Origin: Candidatus Sulfopaludibacter sp. SbA3
GTDB lineage: Bacteria; Pseudomonadota; Alphaproteobacteria; Caulobacterales; Hyphomonadaceae
DNA: 64,000 bases
Assembly (NCBI GenBank): GCA_945913285.1
Contig: CAMEDD010000004.1
Coordinates: 1 to 64,000 of the forward strand
Reading direction: 5' to 3'
Of the stretch, positions 44,369 to 52,448 are shown in pieces. The notes under the pieces are model-generated. The model ran no database searches and was not told where the DNA came from. It saw only the letters and a program-made list of their open reading frames with translations. The position numbers were made by a program, and so were the translations under genes. Positions within the stretch are counted from its first letter, which is position 1. Each line of letters starts with the position of its first letter.

Positions 44369-45478
44369 CTATTTACCAAGCGAGCGGAGCGCGTAGTAGC
44401 GCCCGTCCGAGACGCCCGCCCAGCCGCGCATCAGCTTCAGCGATGCCTCGAAGCTCTCGTAGATGCGCTTCTCGATGCCGTCCTTGCCACTGGCGGCGCG
44501 CACGTCGAACGCGGCTTCGGACATACGCTTGACCACTTCGTCCGGGAACGAACGAAGCTGTGTGCCGTGCTCGCGCACGAGGAGGTCGAGATGGACGGAG
44601 TTCTGGTATGTGAACTCGCCGAGCGCTATGTGATTGCAGGCCGACGCGGCGGCCTTGAAGATCGCCTGCTCGCTAGGAATCAGGCTGTCCCAGACCTTGC
44701 GGTTGATGCCGACGGCGAGGCTTGCGCCAGGCTCGTGGAAACCCGGGCCGTAATAAAAGGGGGCCTCGCGGTGGAAGCCGAGGGCATAGTCATTCCACGG
44801 ACCGACCCATTCGGTCGCGTCGATCGCGCCGGTCTGCAGGGCCTGATAGATCTCCCCGCCGGCCAGCGCGATGGATGCCCCGCCGAGCGCGCGCAGCACG
44901 TCGCCGCCCTGGCCCGGGATGCGCATCTTGAGGCCGACGAAATCATTGAGACCGGTTATCTCGCGCCGGAACCAGCCGCCCATCTGGTGGCCGGTATTGG
45001 CGCCCTGAAGGCATTTAATGCCGAACTGGCCGGAGAGTTCGTCCCACAATTCCTGCCCACCGCCATGATCGATCCAGCCCATGATCTCCTGCGCCGTCAT
45101 GCCGAAGGGCACGGCGGTGAAGAAAGGAAAGCCTGTGGACTTGGCGGTCCAGTAGTATTCGGCACCGTGATAGATGTCGGCCGAGCCGTTGGCCACGGCA
45201 TCGAAACTCTCGAAAGGCGGCACGAGCTCACCGGCGGCGAAGACTTTGACCTCGATCAGCCCGTCCGACATCGCGAGTACGAATTCGGAAAAACGTTCGG
45301 CGGCGCGGCCGAGGCCGGGCAGACCCTTGGGCCAGGTCGTGACCATGTTGAAGCGCCGGCGGCTGCGGCTGATCGCCGGCCCGGAGAGGGCCTCGCCGGA
45401 TTTCGGATTGGCGAAGGTGGCGGCGGCGCCTGCCAGCCCGAGAGCGGCTGCGCCGACGAGATTGCGCCGGTTGATCAT
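44369..45478 (-). CDS. dctP: TRAP transporter substrate-binding protein (TakP-like)
   Basis: A 369-aa periplasmic solute receptor. The N-terminus MINRRNLVGAAALGLAGAAA resembles a twin-arginine signal. The ligand-carboxylate Arg is in KMRIPGQGG, and LQTGAIDATEWVGPWNDY matches the 2-oxoacid-binding TakP group rather than the C4-dicarboxylate DctP group. It is the first gene of the dctPQM-aminotransferase operon. The keto-acid specificity is inferred from this motif and the co-transcribed aminotransferase. Confidence 0.88.
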   Translation of the reverse strand: MINRRNLVGAAALGLAGAAATFANPKSGEALSGPAISRSRRRFNMVTTWPKGLPGLGRAAERFSEFVLAMSDGLIEVKVFAAGELVPPFESFDAVANGSADIYHGAEYYWTAKSTGFPFFTAVPFGMTAQEIMGWIDHGGGQELWDELSGQFGIKCLQGANTGHQMGGWFRREITGLNDFVGLKMRIPGQGGDVLRALGGASIALAGGEIYQALQTGAIDATEWVGPWNDYALGFHREAPFYYGPGFHEPGASLAVGINRKVWDSLIPSEQAIFKAAASACNHIALGEFTYQNSVHLDLLVREHGTQLRSFPDEVVKRMSEAAFDVRAASGKDGIEKRIYESFEASLKLMRGWAGVSDGRYYALRSLGK

Positions 45479-45535
45479 CGACAGGCCTCCCCTTGTGCCA
45501 CGGCAGGCCTCTGCCGGGCCCTCGCTTCTGGCGGA

Positions 45536-46294
45536 TTACTCGTCGTCTCTCAAGGGGCGCCAGGCGTCGCCGTCAAGCACTTCGAGTGGCTTGTAGCGGC
45601 GCTTGTAGGCCATCTTCGGGCTGCCCTTGACCCAGTAGCCCAGATACACGTGCGGCAAGCCGCGTTCCTTTGCATGGAGGATATGGTCGAGGATCACGTA
45701 ATGGCCGAGGCTGCGGGCCTCAAGTTCGGGATTGAAGAAGGTATAGACCATCGAGAACCCGTCGCGGAGGATATCTGTGATCGAGGCAGCAACGAGCGGC
45801 GCATTGTCCTCAGGGCCATCACGGTACTCGAAGATCAGGCTCTGGACCGGGCTGCCACCCACCATCGCGACGTAATCGCGGTAGGTCATTTCGGACATGC
45901 CGCCATTGTCGTGCCGGGTTTTGACGTAGGATTTCAGCAGCCGGAACTGTTCGCGCGTTGCCTGAGGGGTGACAGGCCGGCGCACGAGACTGGTGTTTTT
46001 CGCAAGCACTTTCCGGTCGTTCCGGCTGAGATCGAATTCGCGCGACGGCACGCGCACGCTGCGGCAGGCATTGCAGCGCAGGCAGGCGGGCCGGTAAGCG
46101 ATCGACTGACTACGGCGAAATCCCGACTGGCTGAGCACGTTATGCACTGCGTCCGCTTCCGGAATTGCCAGGTTCGTGAACGCCTTGCGCTCTTTCCGGT
46201 CAGGCAAATACGGGCATGGGCTAGGGTTCGTGACATAGAACCGCAGCGACCGTTCGAGGCCAGCTGGTAACAAGTGGGAATCCGTAAACTTCAT
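45536..46294 (-). CDS. bpt: Aspartate/glutamate leucyltransferase (Bpt)
   Basis: A 252-aa N-end-rule aminoacyl-tRNA-protein transferase that adds Leu to N-terminal Asp or Glu, feeding ClpAP. The N-terminal Cys-rich region PSPCPYLPDR ... RPACLRCNACRSVRVP is diagnostic of the ATE/Bpt fold. GLPHVYLGYWVKGSPKMAYKRRY near the end is the second signature. ATG at 46294 is used; in-frame codons further upstream add an unconserved basic tail. Confidence 0.93.
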   Translation of the reverse strand: MKFTDSHLLPAGLERSLRFYVTNPSPCPYLPDRKERKAFTNLAIPEADAVHNVLSQSGFRRSQSIAYRPACLRCNACRSVRVPSREFDLSRNDRKVLAKNTSLVRRPVTPQATREQFRLLKSYVKTRHDNGGMSEMTYRDYVAMVGGSPVQSLIFEYRDGPEDNAPLVAASITDILRDGFSMVYTFFNPELEARSLGHYVILDHILHAKERGLPHVYLGYWVKGSPKMAYKRRYKPLEVLDGDAWRPLRDDE

Positions 46295-46394
46295 TTGGCC
46301 TGACGATACACGGCGCCGGGCCCGCGCCAAGGGGCGAATTGGGGGCGGGGGGCTCGGCGCGGTAAAAATGACACACCGGCGTGGCCCGAATGCC

Positions 46395-47084
46395 TCACGG
46401 CTGCGTGATCAGGTGAACTTTCAGGCTGATCCGGCGGTTTTGGGCGAGGTGGGGCTGTCCGGCGTAGAGGGGCCGGGTCTCGGACAGGCCGGTGACCGCC
46501 CGCAGGCGTTCAGAGGTCACGCCACCAGCTTCCAGCAGGCGCCGGGCCTCGTTGGCGCGGTCTGACGAGAGTTCCCAGTTGGAGTAGCCGGCTTTGACCA
46601 GGCTGAAGGCGTCGGTGTGGCCTTCGATGGACAGGGCGTTTGGCAGCGGGGCAAGTGTGGCGGCGGCGGCCGAGACCAATGCGCGGCCTTCGGCGGTCAG
46701 GGCTCCGCTGGCGCTTTCGAAGAGGGGGCGGCCCGACGTGTCGACGAGATCGAGGCGCACGCCGTCGGGTTGCGCGGTGAGGATGACGCTATCGCCAGCT
46801 AGTTTGAGAGCTTCGGACAGTTTCAGGAGGCCGAAAAGCTGGGCGGCTTCGTCGGGAACCCTGGGCAGAGAGGCCGCGCTTGCCGCCATGTTCTGCGGCT
46901 TGAACTCCGAGGCAATCGCCGCGCGCGACTCCGGCGAGACGCCGCTGACGAGCCACATCAGCATGAACAAGGCCATCAGAGCGGTCAGGAAGTCGGCATA
47001 TGCCATCTTCCACGTCCCCATCTTGCGGGGGGGGAGCACAGGCATTCTGCCTGCGCGGGTCCTCGGGGGCATGGCGATTGCCAT
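46395..47084 (-). CDS. motB: Flagellar stator protein MotB
   Basis: A 229-aa stator subunit with one membrane helix preceded by WKMAYADFLTALMALFMLMW; the proton-binding Asp is about residue 31. The OmpA-like peptidoglycan-binding domain (about 120-225) has SIEGHTDAFS and NWELSSDRANEARRLL. No motA is adjacent, so the partner lies elsewhere. An 8-base G run on the plus strand (47027-47034) falls in codons 17-20, and a slip there would abolish the protein. The N-terminus is about 10 residues longer than in E. coli before the membrane helix. Confidence 0.85.
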   Translation of the reverse strand: MAIAMPPRTRAGRMPVLPPRKMGTWKMAYADFLTALMALFMLMWLVSGVSPESRAAIASEFKPQNMAASAASLPRVPDEAAQLFGLLKLSEALKLAGDSVILTAQPDGVRLDLVDTSGRPLFESASGALTAEGRALVSAAAATLAPLPNALSIEGHTDAFSLVKAGYSNWELSSDRANEARRLLEAGGVTSERLRAVTGLSETRPLYAGQPHLAQNRRISLKVHLITQP

Positions 47085-47208
47085 CGTCCTGGTCCTGTCC
47101 TTCTGACGGAGACCACCCGTCTATCAGGTCATGGTGAAACTGACGCTTCGGCGAGGGATGGGTTTTCGGTGAAATTCGATCTATTGGGCGTCCCAAAAGG
47201 AGACAGTC

Positions 47209-48066
47209 ATGGCGCGCACCGCTTTTCTTGGCCTCGGGGTCATGGGCTTCCACATGGCGGGTCATCTCGCCCGGGCGGGGCACCAGGTCAGCGTCTGGAA
47301 CCGTACCGGGGCCAAGGCCGCCGCGTGGACCGGTGTGCACCGGGGCGAGGCGGCGAAAGACCCGGCCTCGGCAGTTTTTGGCGCTGAGTATGTCCTGATG
47401 TGCCTCGGCGATGACCCGGATGTGCGCGCCGTGTTCGAGGCGTTCGAGCCGAGCCTCGGCGCCGGCATGACCGTGATCGACCACACGACGGCCTCGGCCG
47501 GTCTCGCCCGCGAGCTCGCGGCGCGCTGCAAGGCGAAGGGCGCGCATTTCATCGACGCGCCGGTTTCCGGCGGCGAGGCGGGCGCGATCAATGGCAAGCT
47601 GACAATCATGTGCGGCGGCGACGAAGCTGCCTTCGCGGGCGCTGAGGCGGTGATGAATGCGTTCGCACGCAAGATCACCCTGATCGGCGAGACAGGCTCT
47701 GGCCAGCTTGCGAAATCCGTCAACCAGATCTGCATTGCCGGCATTGTGCAGGGCCTCGCCGAAGGGCTTCACTTCGCGGATAAGGCCGGACTTGATCCGG
47801 CGAAGGTGATCGAGGCGATTTCCGGCGGCGCGGCGCAGAGCTGGCAGATGGAGAACCGCTGGAAGACGATGACCGAGGGCAAGTTCGATTTCGGCTTCGC
47901 GGTCGACTGGATGCGCAAGGATCTTCGCATCACGCTGGATGCGGCAGAGGAGGTCGGCGCGAGCCTGCCGGTGACAGCGATTGTGGACACCTATTATGCC
48001 GAAGTGCAGGCAATGGGCGGAAACCGCTGGGATACGTCCAGCCTGATTGCCCGCCTCAAATCATAA
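47209..48066 (+). CDS. 3-hydroxyisobutyrate dehydrogenase-like oxidoreductase
   Basis: A 285-aa beta-hydroxyacid dehydrogenase. The Rossmann motif is FLGLGVMGFHMAGHL, the substrate-binding loop is DAPVSGGEAGAINGKL, and the catalytic Lys is in GSGQLAKSVNQI (about 166). The length fits the 3-HIBADH/tartronate-semialdehyde/GLYR group. An acyl-CoA dehydrogenase (54 kb) and a 3-hydroxyisobutyryl-CoA hydrolase-like gene (58 kb) also occur here. Valine catabolism is therefore a reasonable, inferred role. Confidence 0.82.
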   Translation: MARTAFLGLGVMGFHMAGHLARAGHQVSVWNRTGAKAAAWTGVHRGEAAKDPASAVFGAEYVLMCLGDDPDVRAVFEAFEPSLGAGMTVIDHTTASAGLARELAARCKAKGAHFIDAPVSGGEAGAINGKLTIMCGGDEAAFAGAEAVMNAFARKITLIGETGSGQLAKSVNQICIAGIVQGLAEGLHFADKAGLDPAKVIEAISGGAAQSWQMENRWKTMTEGKFDFGFAVDWMRKDLRITLDAAEEVGASLPVTAIVDTYYAEVQAMGGNRWDTSSLIARLKS

Positions 48067-48099
48067 CACCCCAACGCCGGGTGCAATAAGGAGCGTGCC

Positions 48100-49224
48100 T
48101 TGGATACTGTACCCGGTCCTCAGGGCCATTCGAAAGCCGGCGGCCCTGGGGAGGCGGTTTATCGCCTGCACGGGCTCAAGCTTTCATATTTTACCGGCAA
48201 GCTTGAAGCTTACTTCCGGGTCAAAGGAGTCGCCTTTGAGTTTGTGGACATGGACACGGCCGACTTCCGGCTCTGTGCGCGCGAAACCGGCATTGCCCAG
48301 ATGCCGCAGGTCCAGGCGCCGGATGGCAGGTGGCTCACCGACACGACGGCGATCATCGCGGAGTTTGAAACAGGTTTCACGGGCCCCGCGCTGTCGCCGC
48401 GCAGTCCGCTGACCCGCTTCTTCAGTCTGTTGCTGGAAGACCTGTTCGACGAGTGGTTGTGGCGCCCGGCACTGTATTATCGCTGGGCCTTCGCTGAAGA
48501 CCGAGCACTGATGAGTTCACAGATTGCACGAACGATGTTGCGCGACGTTCCGCTCCCGTTCAGCGTGCGCCGCCGCCTGATCCTCGCGCGCCAACGCCGC
48601 CAATACCTTAGTCGAGACGGGATAACGCGCCGGACGGCTCCCGTGATCGAAGCGCTCTACTGCGACACCCTGCAGATGCTCGAAGCGATCTTCCGTGTCC
48701 GGCCCTTCCTGATGGGAGAGCGGCCCGTCGAGGCTGACTTCGGCCTGATGGGCCCGTTCCTGCGTCACTTCTCGCACGATCCGACACCTGCCGCGATCCT
48801 GCGCGAGACCGCGCCATACACGCAGGCATGGGTTGCACGCGTCTGGGCCATGACGCCTGACGACGCCGAGGCAGCATCGCTGCCCGAACGTGTGCCCGAT
48901 GATCTGCAGGGGCTGATCACGATGGCCGCGCGCGACTATCTGCCTTATCTGGAGGCCAACGCATTGGCCGTCAGCCAGTCCGCAGCGACTGTGCAGTATA
49001 CACAAGGCGGAGCGGATTGGTCCGTACCCGCTGCGCCGTACCGCGCGGCCTGTCTTGATGCGCTCAAGGGCGCCTATCTTGCCTTGCCGGACGAGGCGCG
49101 CACGGCCGCAGGCCTCAAACTTGGACCCGGCGCTGTCGCGATTTTGGCGGCCCCCGAGACGGCATTTGTGCCGCGTGCAGGTCGCCTCTTGGGGCGCCTG
49201 TGGGAAAACGCGCGCCCTGCTTGA
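48100..49224 (+). CDS. Glutathione S-transferase-like protein, long form
   Basis: A 374-aa protein. Residues about 20-95 form a GST N-terminal thioredoxin-like domain (HGLKLSYFTGKLEAYFRVKG, QMPQVQAPDGRWLTDTTAII). A helical GST C-terminal region extends to about 260 (FLMGERPVEADFGLMGPFLRH). A further 110 residues follow, with no recognised domain (YTQGGADWSVP, LGPGAVAILAAPE). The start is TTG at 48100, with AAGGAG seven bases upstream. It follows the dehydrogenase gene by 33 bp and may share its transcript. Confidence 0.72.
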   Translation: MDTVPGPQGHSKAGGPGEAVYRLHGLKLSYFTGKLEAYFRVKGVAFEFVDMDTADFRLCARETGIAQMPQVQAPDGRWLTDTTAIIAEFETGFTGPALSPRSPLTRFFSLLLEDLFDEWLWRPALYYRWAFAEDRALMSSQIARTMLRDVPLPFSVRRRLILARQRRQYLSRDGITRRTAPVIEALYCDTLQMLEAIFRVRPFLMGERPVEADFGLMGPFLRHFSHDPTPAAILRETAPYTQAWVARVWAMTPDDAEAASLPERVPDDLQGLITMAARDYLPYLEANALAVSQSAATVQYTQGGADWSVPAAPYRAACLDALKGAYLALPDEARTAAGLKLGPGAVAILAAPETAFVPRAGRLLGRLWENARPA

Positions 49225-49272
49225 CTGCGACGGGAAGTAAGCTTCAGTCTGCGCCGACTGGAGGAGGAACCG

Positions 49273-49713
49273 GTGGCGAAATATGAACCCAAGACCAAAG
49301 TGACGACGGTGACGCCGAAGGACTTCATTGCCGCGATGGAAGACGGCACGCGCAAGACCGACGCTGAAATGCTGCTCAAGTGGATGTCGAAGGTCACCGG
49401 CCTGAAACCGAAAATGTGGGGGCCGAGCATCATCGGTTTCGGGCGATACGCCTACACGTATGAGAGCGGACATTCGGGCGAGATGTGCCTAACGGGTTTC
49501 AGCCCCCGCAAGGCCAACATGGTGGTCTATGTGCTGCCCGGTTACACATCGGCCGAGATGACTGACCGCCTCGCGCGTCTCGGCAAGCACAAAACCGGCC
49601 AGAGCTGTCTCTATTTCGGCAGCCTCGACAAGATCGACATGGGCGTGCTGGCGGAGATCGTCACGGACGGCGTCGCGCACATGCGGAAAAAGTACCAGGT
49701 CTGGGACGCATGA
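49273..49713 (+). CDS. DUF1801 protein
   Basis: A 146-aa protein of the DUF1801/YdhG-like fold. WMSKVTGLKPKMWGPSIIGFGRYAY and KHKTGQSCLYFGSLDKIDM are the family's two conserved blocks. Its function is unknown; related proteins are small ligand-binding or iron-chaperone-like. GTG start at 49273 with GGAGGA about eight bases upstream. It lies between the long GST and the MarR gene. Confidence 0.8.
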   Translation: MAKYEPKTKVTTVTPKDFIAAMEDGTRKTDAEMLLKWMSKVTGLKPKMWGPSIIGFGRYAYTYESGHSGEMCLTGFSPRKANMVVYVLPGYTSAEMTDRLARLGKHKTGQSCLYFGSLDKIDMGVLAEIVTDGVAHMRKKYQVWDA

Positions 49714-49752
49714 CGCTCAAGCTTTCGTGAGCGTGATTGACGCCGGCGCAGA

Positions 49753-49772
49753 ATGACAACTATGGTTGTCAT
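49753..49772 (+). promoter_or_regulatory. Perfect 20-bp palindrome abutting the marR start codon
   Basis: Arms ATGACAAC and GTTGTCAT flank TATG, and the right arm ends one base before the ATG at 49773. MarR proteins bind palindromes of this length, so it is very likely the autoregulatory operator. No SD can be fitted between it and the ATG, so translation may be leaderless or use an internal start. Confidence 0.8.
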
Positions 49773-50270
49773 ATGGAATTGTCCCACGACGCCTCCCTGA
49801 GCGGTGACCTGCGCGATGTGCTTCGCTTTGCCGACAGTCTCTCGCAGGCCCATTTCCGTGTGTCGGAAATTGTCGGCGCGGTTCACGGTGATCGCCAGCT
49901 TGCGAGTGCCAGCCGCGTCATTCTGCGCTACCTCATGGCCGCCGGTCCGCGCACCGTGCCTGAGATCGCCACCTGGCGCGCCACCAGCCGCCAATTCATC
50001 CAGCGCCTTGTGGACGCGCTCGCCGAAGACGGGCTTGTGGCGCTCAAGGCCAATCCCGAGCACCAACGATCTCGCCTCGTCGCCGTCACGCGCAAGGGCC
50101 GTTCCCGGGTTGAGGCGATGGTGGCAAAGGAAGTGCGCTTGCTCGAAGAGGGGCTGAGGCGCAGCGGCGCCAGCCTCGCCGAGATGCGCGCGGCAACGAT
50201 CCTCATCCAGAAATACATTGGCGTGATTGATACGCTGACAGACGAAATCAACTCCGGAGTATCACAATGA
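49773..50270 (+). CDS. MarR-family regulator of the acylase operon
   Basis: A 165-aa winged-helix regulator. The recognition region is RTVPEIATWRATSRQFIQRLVDALAEDGLV, and the wing is NPEHQRSRLVAVTRKGRS; helices at both ends would form the dimer. The start codon directly follows a perfect 20-bp palindrome, so repression would block its own transcription. Its stop overlaps the penicillin-acylase-family gene (ATGA), so the two are co-expressed and the ligand may be related to that enzyme's substrate or product. The ATG at 49773 is preferred to in-frame codons upstream that cross the operator. Confidence 0.85.
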   Translation: MELSHDASLSGDLRDVLRFADSLSQAHFRVSEIVGAVHGDRQLASASRVILRYLMAAGPRTVPEIATWRATSRQFIQRLVDALAEDGLVALKANPEHQRSRLVAVTRKGRSRVEAMVAKEVRLLEEGLRRSGASLAEMRAATILIQKYIGVIDTLTDEINSGVSQ

Positions 50271-52327
50271 TCATGCGCCTTCTTCGTTTCGCCGGAGCGG
50301 GGCTCATGCTCCTTGGGCTGATTGCCCTCGGCTTCACGGTTTCCTCCTGCGCCAGCAGTGGCGCTCGCCTGTCAGGGCTGCAAAGCACGGCGCCGCCCGC
50401 GCCGTATCGGATCGAGCGCGACGAATATGGCGTCCCGACGGTCTATGGCGAAACAGACCCGGCCACAGCGTTTGGTCTCGCCTTTGCGCATTCCGAAGAT
50501 GACTTTGCGACCATCCAGCGCCAGGTATTGGCCGTACGCGGGGAACTGGGCGCGGTAGACGGTCCGGAGGGCGCGCAGGCCGATTACTTCGGAAAGCTGA
50601 TTGACGTGCAGGGGCAGCTCGCGGCCGGCATCAGTACCGTTTCGCCTGAAGCCCGCGCGATGGCACAAGGCTATGCAGACGGGCTCAATCTCTATGCGGC
50701 GATGCATCCGAAGGAAGTCCTCCGCCCGCAGATATTCCCTCTGACGGGAGACGACGTGATCGGCGGCTTCGTGCTGGTTTCTCCGCTCTTCTTCGGTGTG
50801 GATGGCACGGTCTCGCGACTTTTCGGCAATGGCGAGCTTCCGCCGGATACTGAACGCGGCTCAAATGCCTTCGCGTTTGCGCCGCACCGCACGGCGGATG
50901 GCTCGACTGTGCTGGTTTCCAACTCGCACCAACCCTGGGAAGGCGCAGCCGCCTGGTACGAAGCGCGCGTGGCGAGCGGTGAGGGCTGGTCGATGCAGGG
51001 CGCGCTGTTTCCAGGCAGCCCGGTCATCCTGATGGGGCACAACGCAAACCTCGGCTGGACCAACACGGTCAACCGGGCCGACTTGACCGATGTGTACAAG
51101 CTCGTGCTCGACGACAGCGGCAAACGCTACAAACTCGACGGGGAGTGGAAAGATCTTGCGCATCGCTACGTCTGGCTGAAGGTGAAGTTCGGCCCGGTCG
51201 TCGTGCCAGTCCGCCAAAGCGTCTGGGGCTCCGTGCACGGACCGGTCATAAAGAACAAATCAGGCGCGTATGCCATCCGCTATGCCGGCTATGGCGAAGT
51301 ACGACAGTTCGAACAGTACTATAAGCTAAGCCGAACGAACTCCCTCGAGGAATGGCGCGAGGTCATGGCCATGCAGGCCATCCCTGCCACAAACTACATC
51401 TACGCCGATAAGCTTGGAAACATTGCCTATCTTTACAATGCCCGCCTGCCGAAGCGCGATCCCTCCATTGCCTGGGAAGACGTGCTGCCGGGTGATCGCA
51501 GCGACCTGATCTGGACCGAGTATGAGCCGCCTGAGCGCATCCCGTTCCTGCTTAACCCGCCTGCTGGCTATGTCGTCAATTCCAACAACCTCCCCTGGCT
51601 TGCGACGGCTCCGGCGGACGACATGCAGCCTGAGGATTATCCCGGCCTTGTGGGCGTCGAGATGTGGAAGACTAACCGTATACTCCGGGCAAAGACGTTA
51701 TTGGAATCGGATGACATTTTCGATGATGCCGACATCCACCGCATCAAGTTCGACAAGGCGTATGACAAATCCTCCCGCCTCGGCGAAGCCTTCAAGGCGG
51801 CCTTGGAAGATGCCCGCGCGGCGGGAACGCTGACGCAGGCCGTTGCGTTGCTGGATACCTGGGATTGGACGGCCGACGGTCAGGGTAGTGCCGACTCGCT
51901 CGCGCTGATCCTGTTGCAAGACCTCCAATGGAAACTTTATGCTCGTGAGACGCTGCCTGCGGGCCGCGATATCCTTGCCAAGGCTGACGCGCACCTGCGC
52001 GGGCATTTCGGCAAACTTGATGTGCCATATGCGGAGTTTGCGCGCCTGCGCCGTGGAAAGGCGGACTTCGCCATTGCGGGCGGGCCAGAAACCCTCCGTG
52101 CACTGCTCTTCCTTCCGGATGAAGTCGATGGCCGTTATGTGGCCGCTGGCGGCGACAGTTTCATGCTGATGGTGAAGTGGCCGAAGGATGGCAGTGCCCC
52201 GCAGACCCGCACCATCTATCCTTTCGGTGCCGCGATGGGGCGCCCGGATTCGCCTCACTATTCGGATCAGTCGGAGATGTTCTCGAAGGAGGAATTCAAG
52301 GAAAGCCCTTTGCCCGTGTATAACTAG
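50267..52327 (+). CDS. Penicillin/acyl-homoserine-lactone acylase-family lipoprotein
   Basis: A 686-aa Ntn-hydrolase precursor. It begins with a membrane or lipoprotein signal ending VSSC (Cys about 28). The alpha-chain region contains the family start RIERDEYGVPTVYGETDPATAFGLAFAHSEDD. The self-cleavage site is ERG-SNAF, making Ser199 the nucleophile of the beta chain. LGWTNTVNRADLTDVY and the Asn in VVNSNNLPWLA fit the catalytic core. AHL, beta-lactam or aculeacin-type amides are the known substrate classes; which one applies here is not clear. It is translationally coupled to a MarR repressor. Confidence 0.85.
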   Translation: MIMRLLRFAGAGLMLLGLIALGFTVSSCASSGARLSGLQSTAPPAPYRIERDEYGVPTVYGETDPATAFGLAFAHSEDDFATIQRQVLAVRGELGAVDGPEGAQADYFGKLIDVQGQLAAGISTVSPEARAMAQGYADGLNLYAAMHPKEVLRPQIFPLTGDDVIGGFVLVSPLFFGVDGTVSRLFGNGELPPDTERGSNAFAFAPHRTADGSTVLVSNSHQPWEGAAAWYEARVASGEGWSMQGALFPGSPVILMGHNANLGWTNTVNRADLTDVYKLVLDDSGKRYKLDGEWKDLAHRYVWLKVKFGPVVVPVRQSVWGSVHGPVIKNKSGAYAIRYAGYGEVRQFEQYYKLSRTNSLEEWREVMAMQAIPATNYIYADKLGNIAYLYNARLPKRDPSIAWEDVLPGDRSDLIWTEYEPPERIPFLLNPPAGYVVNSNNLPWLATAPADDMQPEDYPGLVGVEMWKTNRILRAKTLLESDDIFDDADIHRIKFDKAYDKSSRLGEAFKAALEDARAAGTLTQAVALLDTWDWTADGQGSADSLALILLQDLQWKLYARETLPAGRDILAKADAHLRGHFGKLDVPYAEFARLRRGKADFAIAGGPETLRALLFLPDEVDGRYVAAGGDSFMLMVKWPKDGSAPQTRTIYPFGAAMGRPDSPHYSDQSEMFSKEEFKESPLPVYN

Positions 52328-52342
52328 AACGAACCTCACCAA

Positions 52343-52432
52343 GCGCTCATGCTGAGCGAAGTCGAAGCATCAGGAGCGCGCTTGATGCAACGGTTGCGTC
52401 TTGCTTCCTGTCCTTCGCCTTCGCTCAGGTTG
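52343..52432. repeat. REP-like inverted repeats between convergent genes
   Basis: The hairpin GCGCTC-ATGCT-(loop)-AGCAT-CAG-GAGCGC spans 52343-52379. Its core CTGAGCGAAGTCGAAG recurs inverted at about 52414-52432 (CTTCGCCTTCGCTCAG). The pair can fold into one long stem between the converging acylase and hemB genes. Elements with a CTGAGCGAAGTCGAAG core are common intergenic repeats in several proteobacteria. Here it probably ends both transcripts. Confidence 0.65.
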
Positions 52433-52448
52433 AGCCTGCGCTGCTTGA

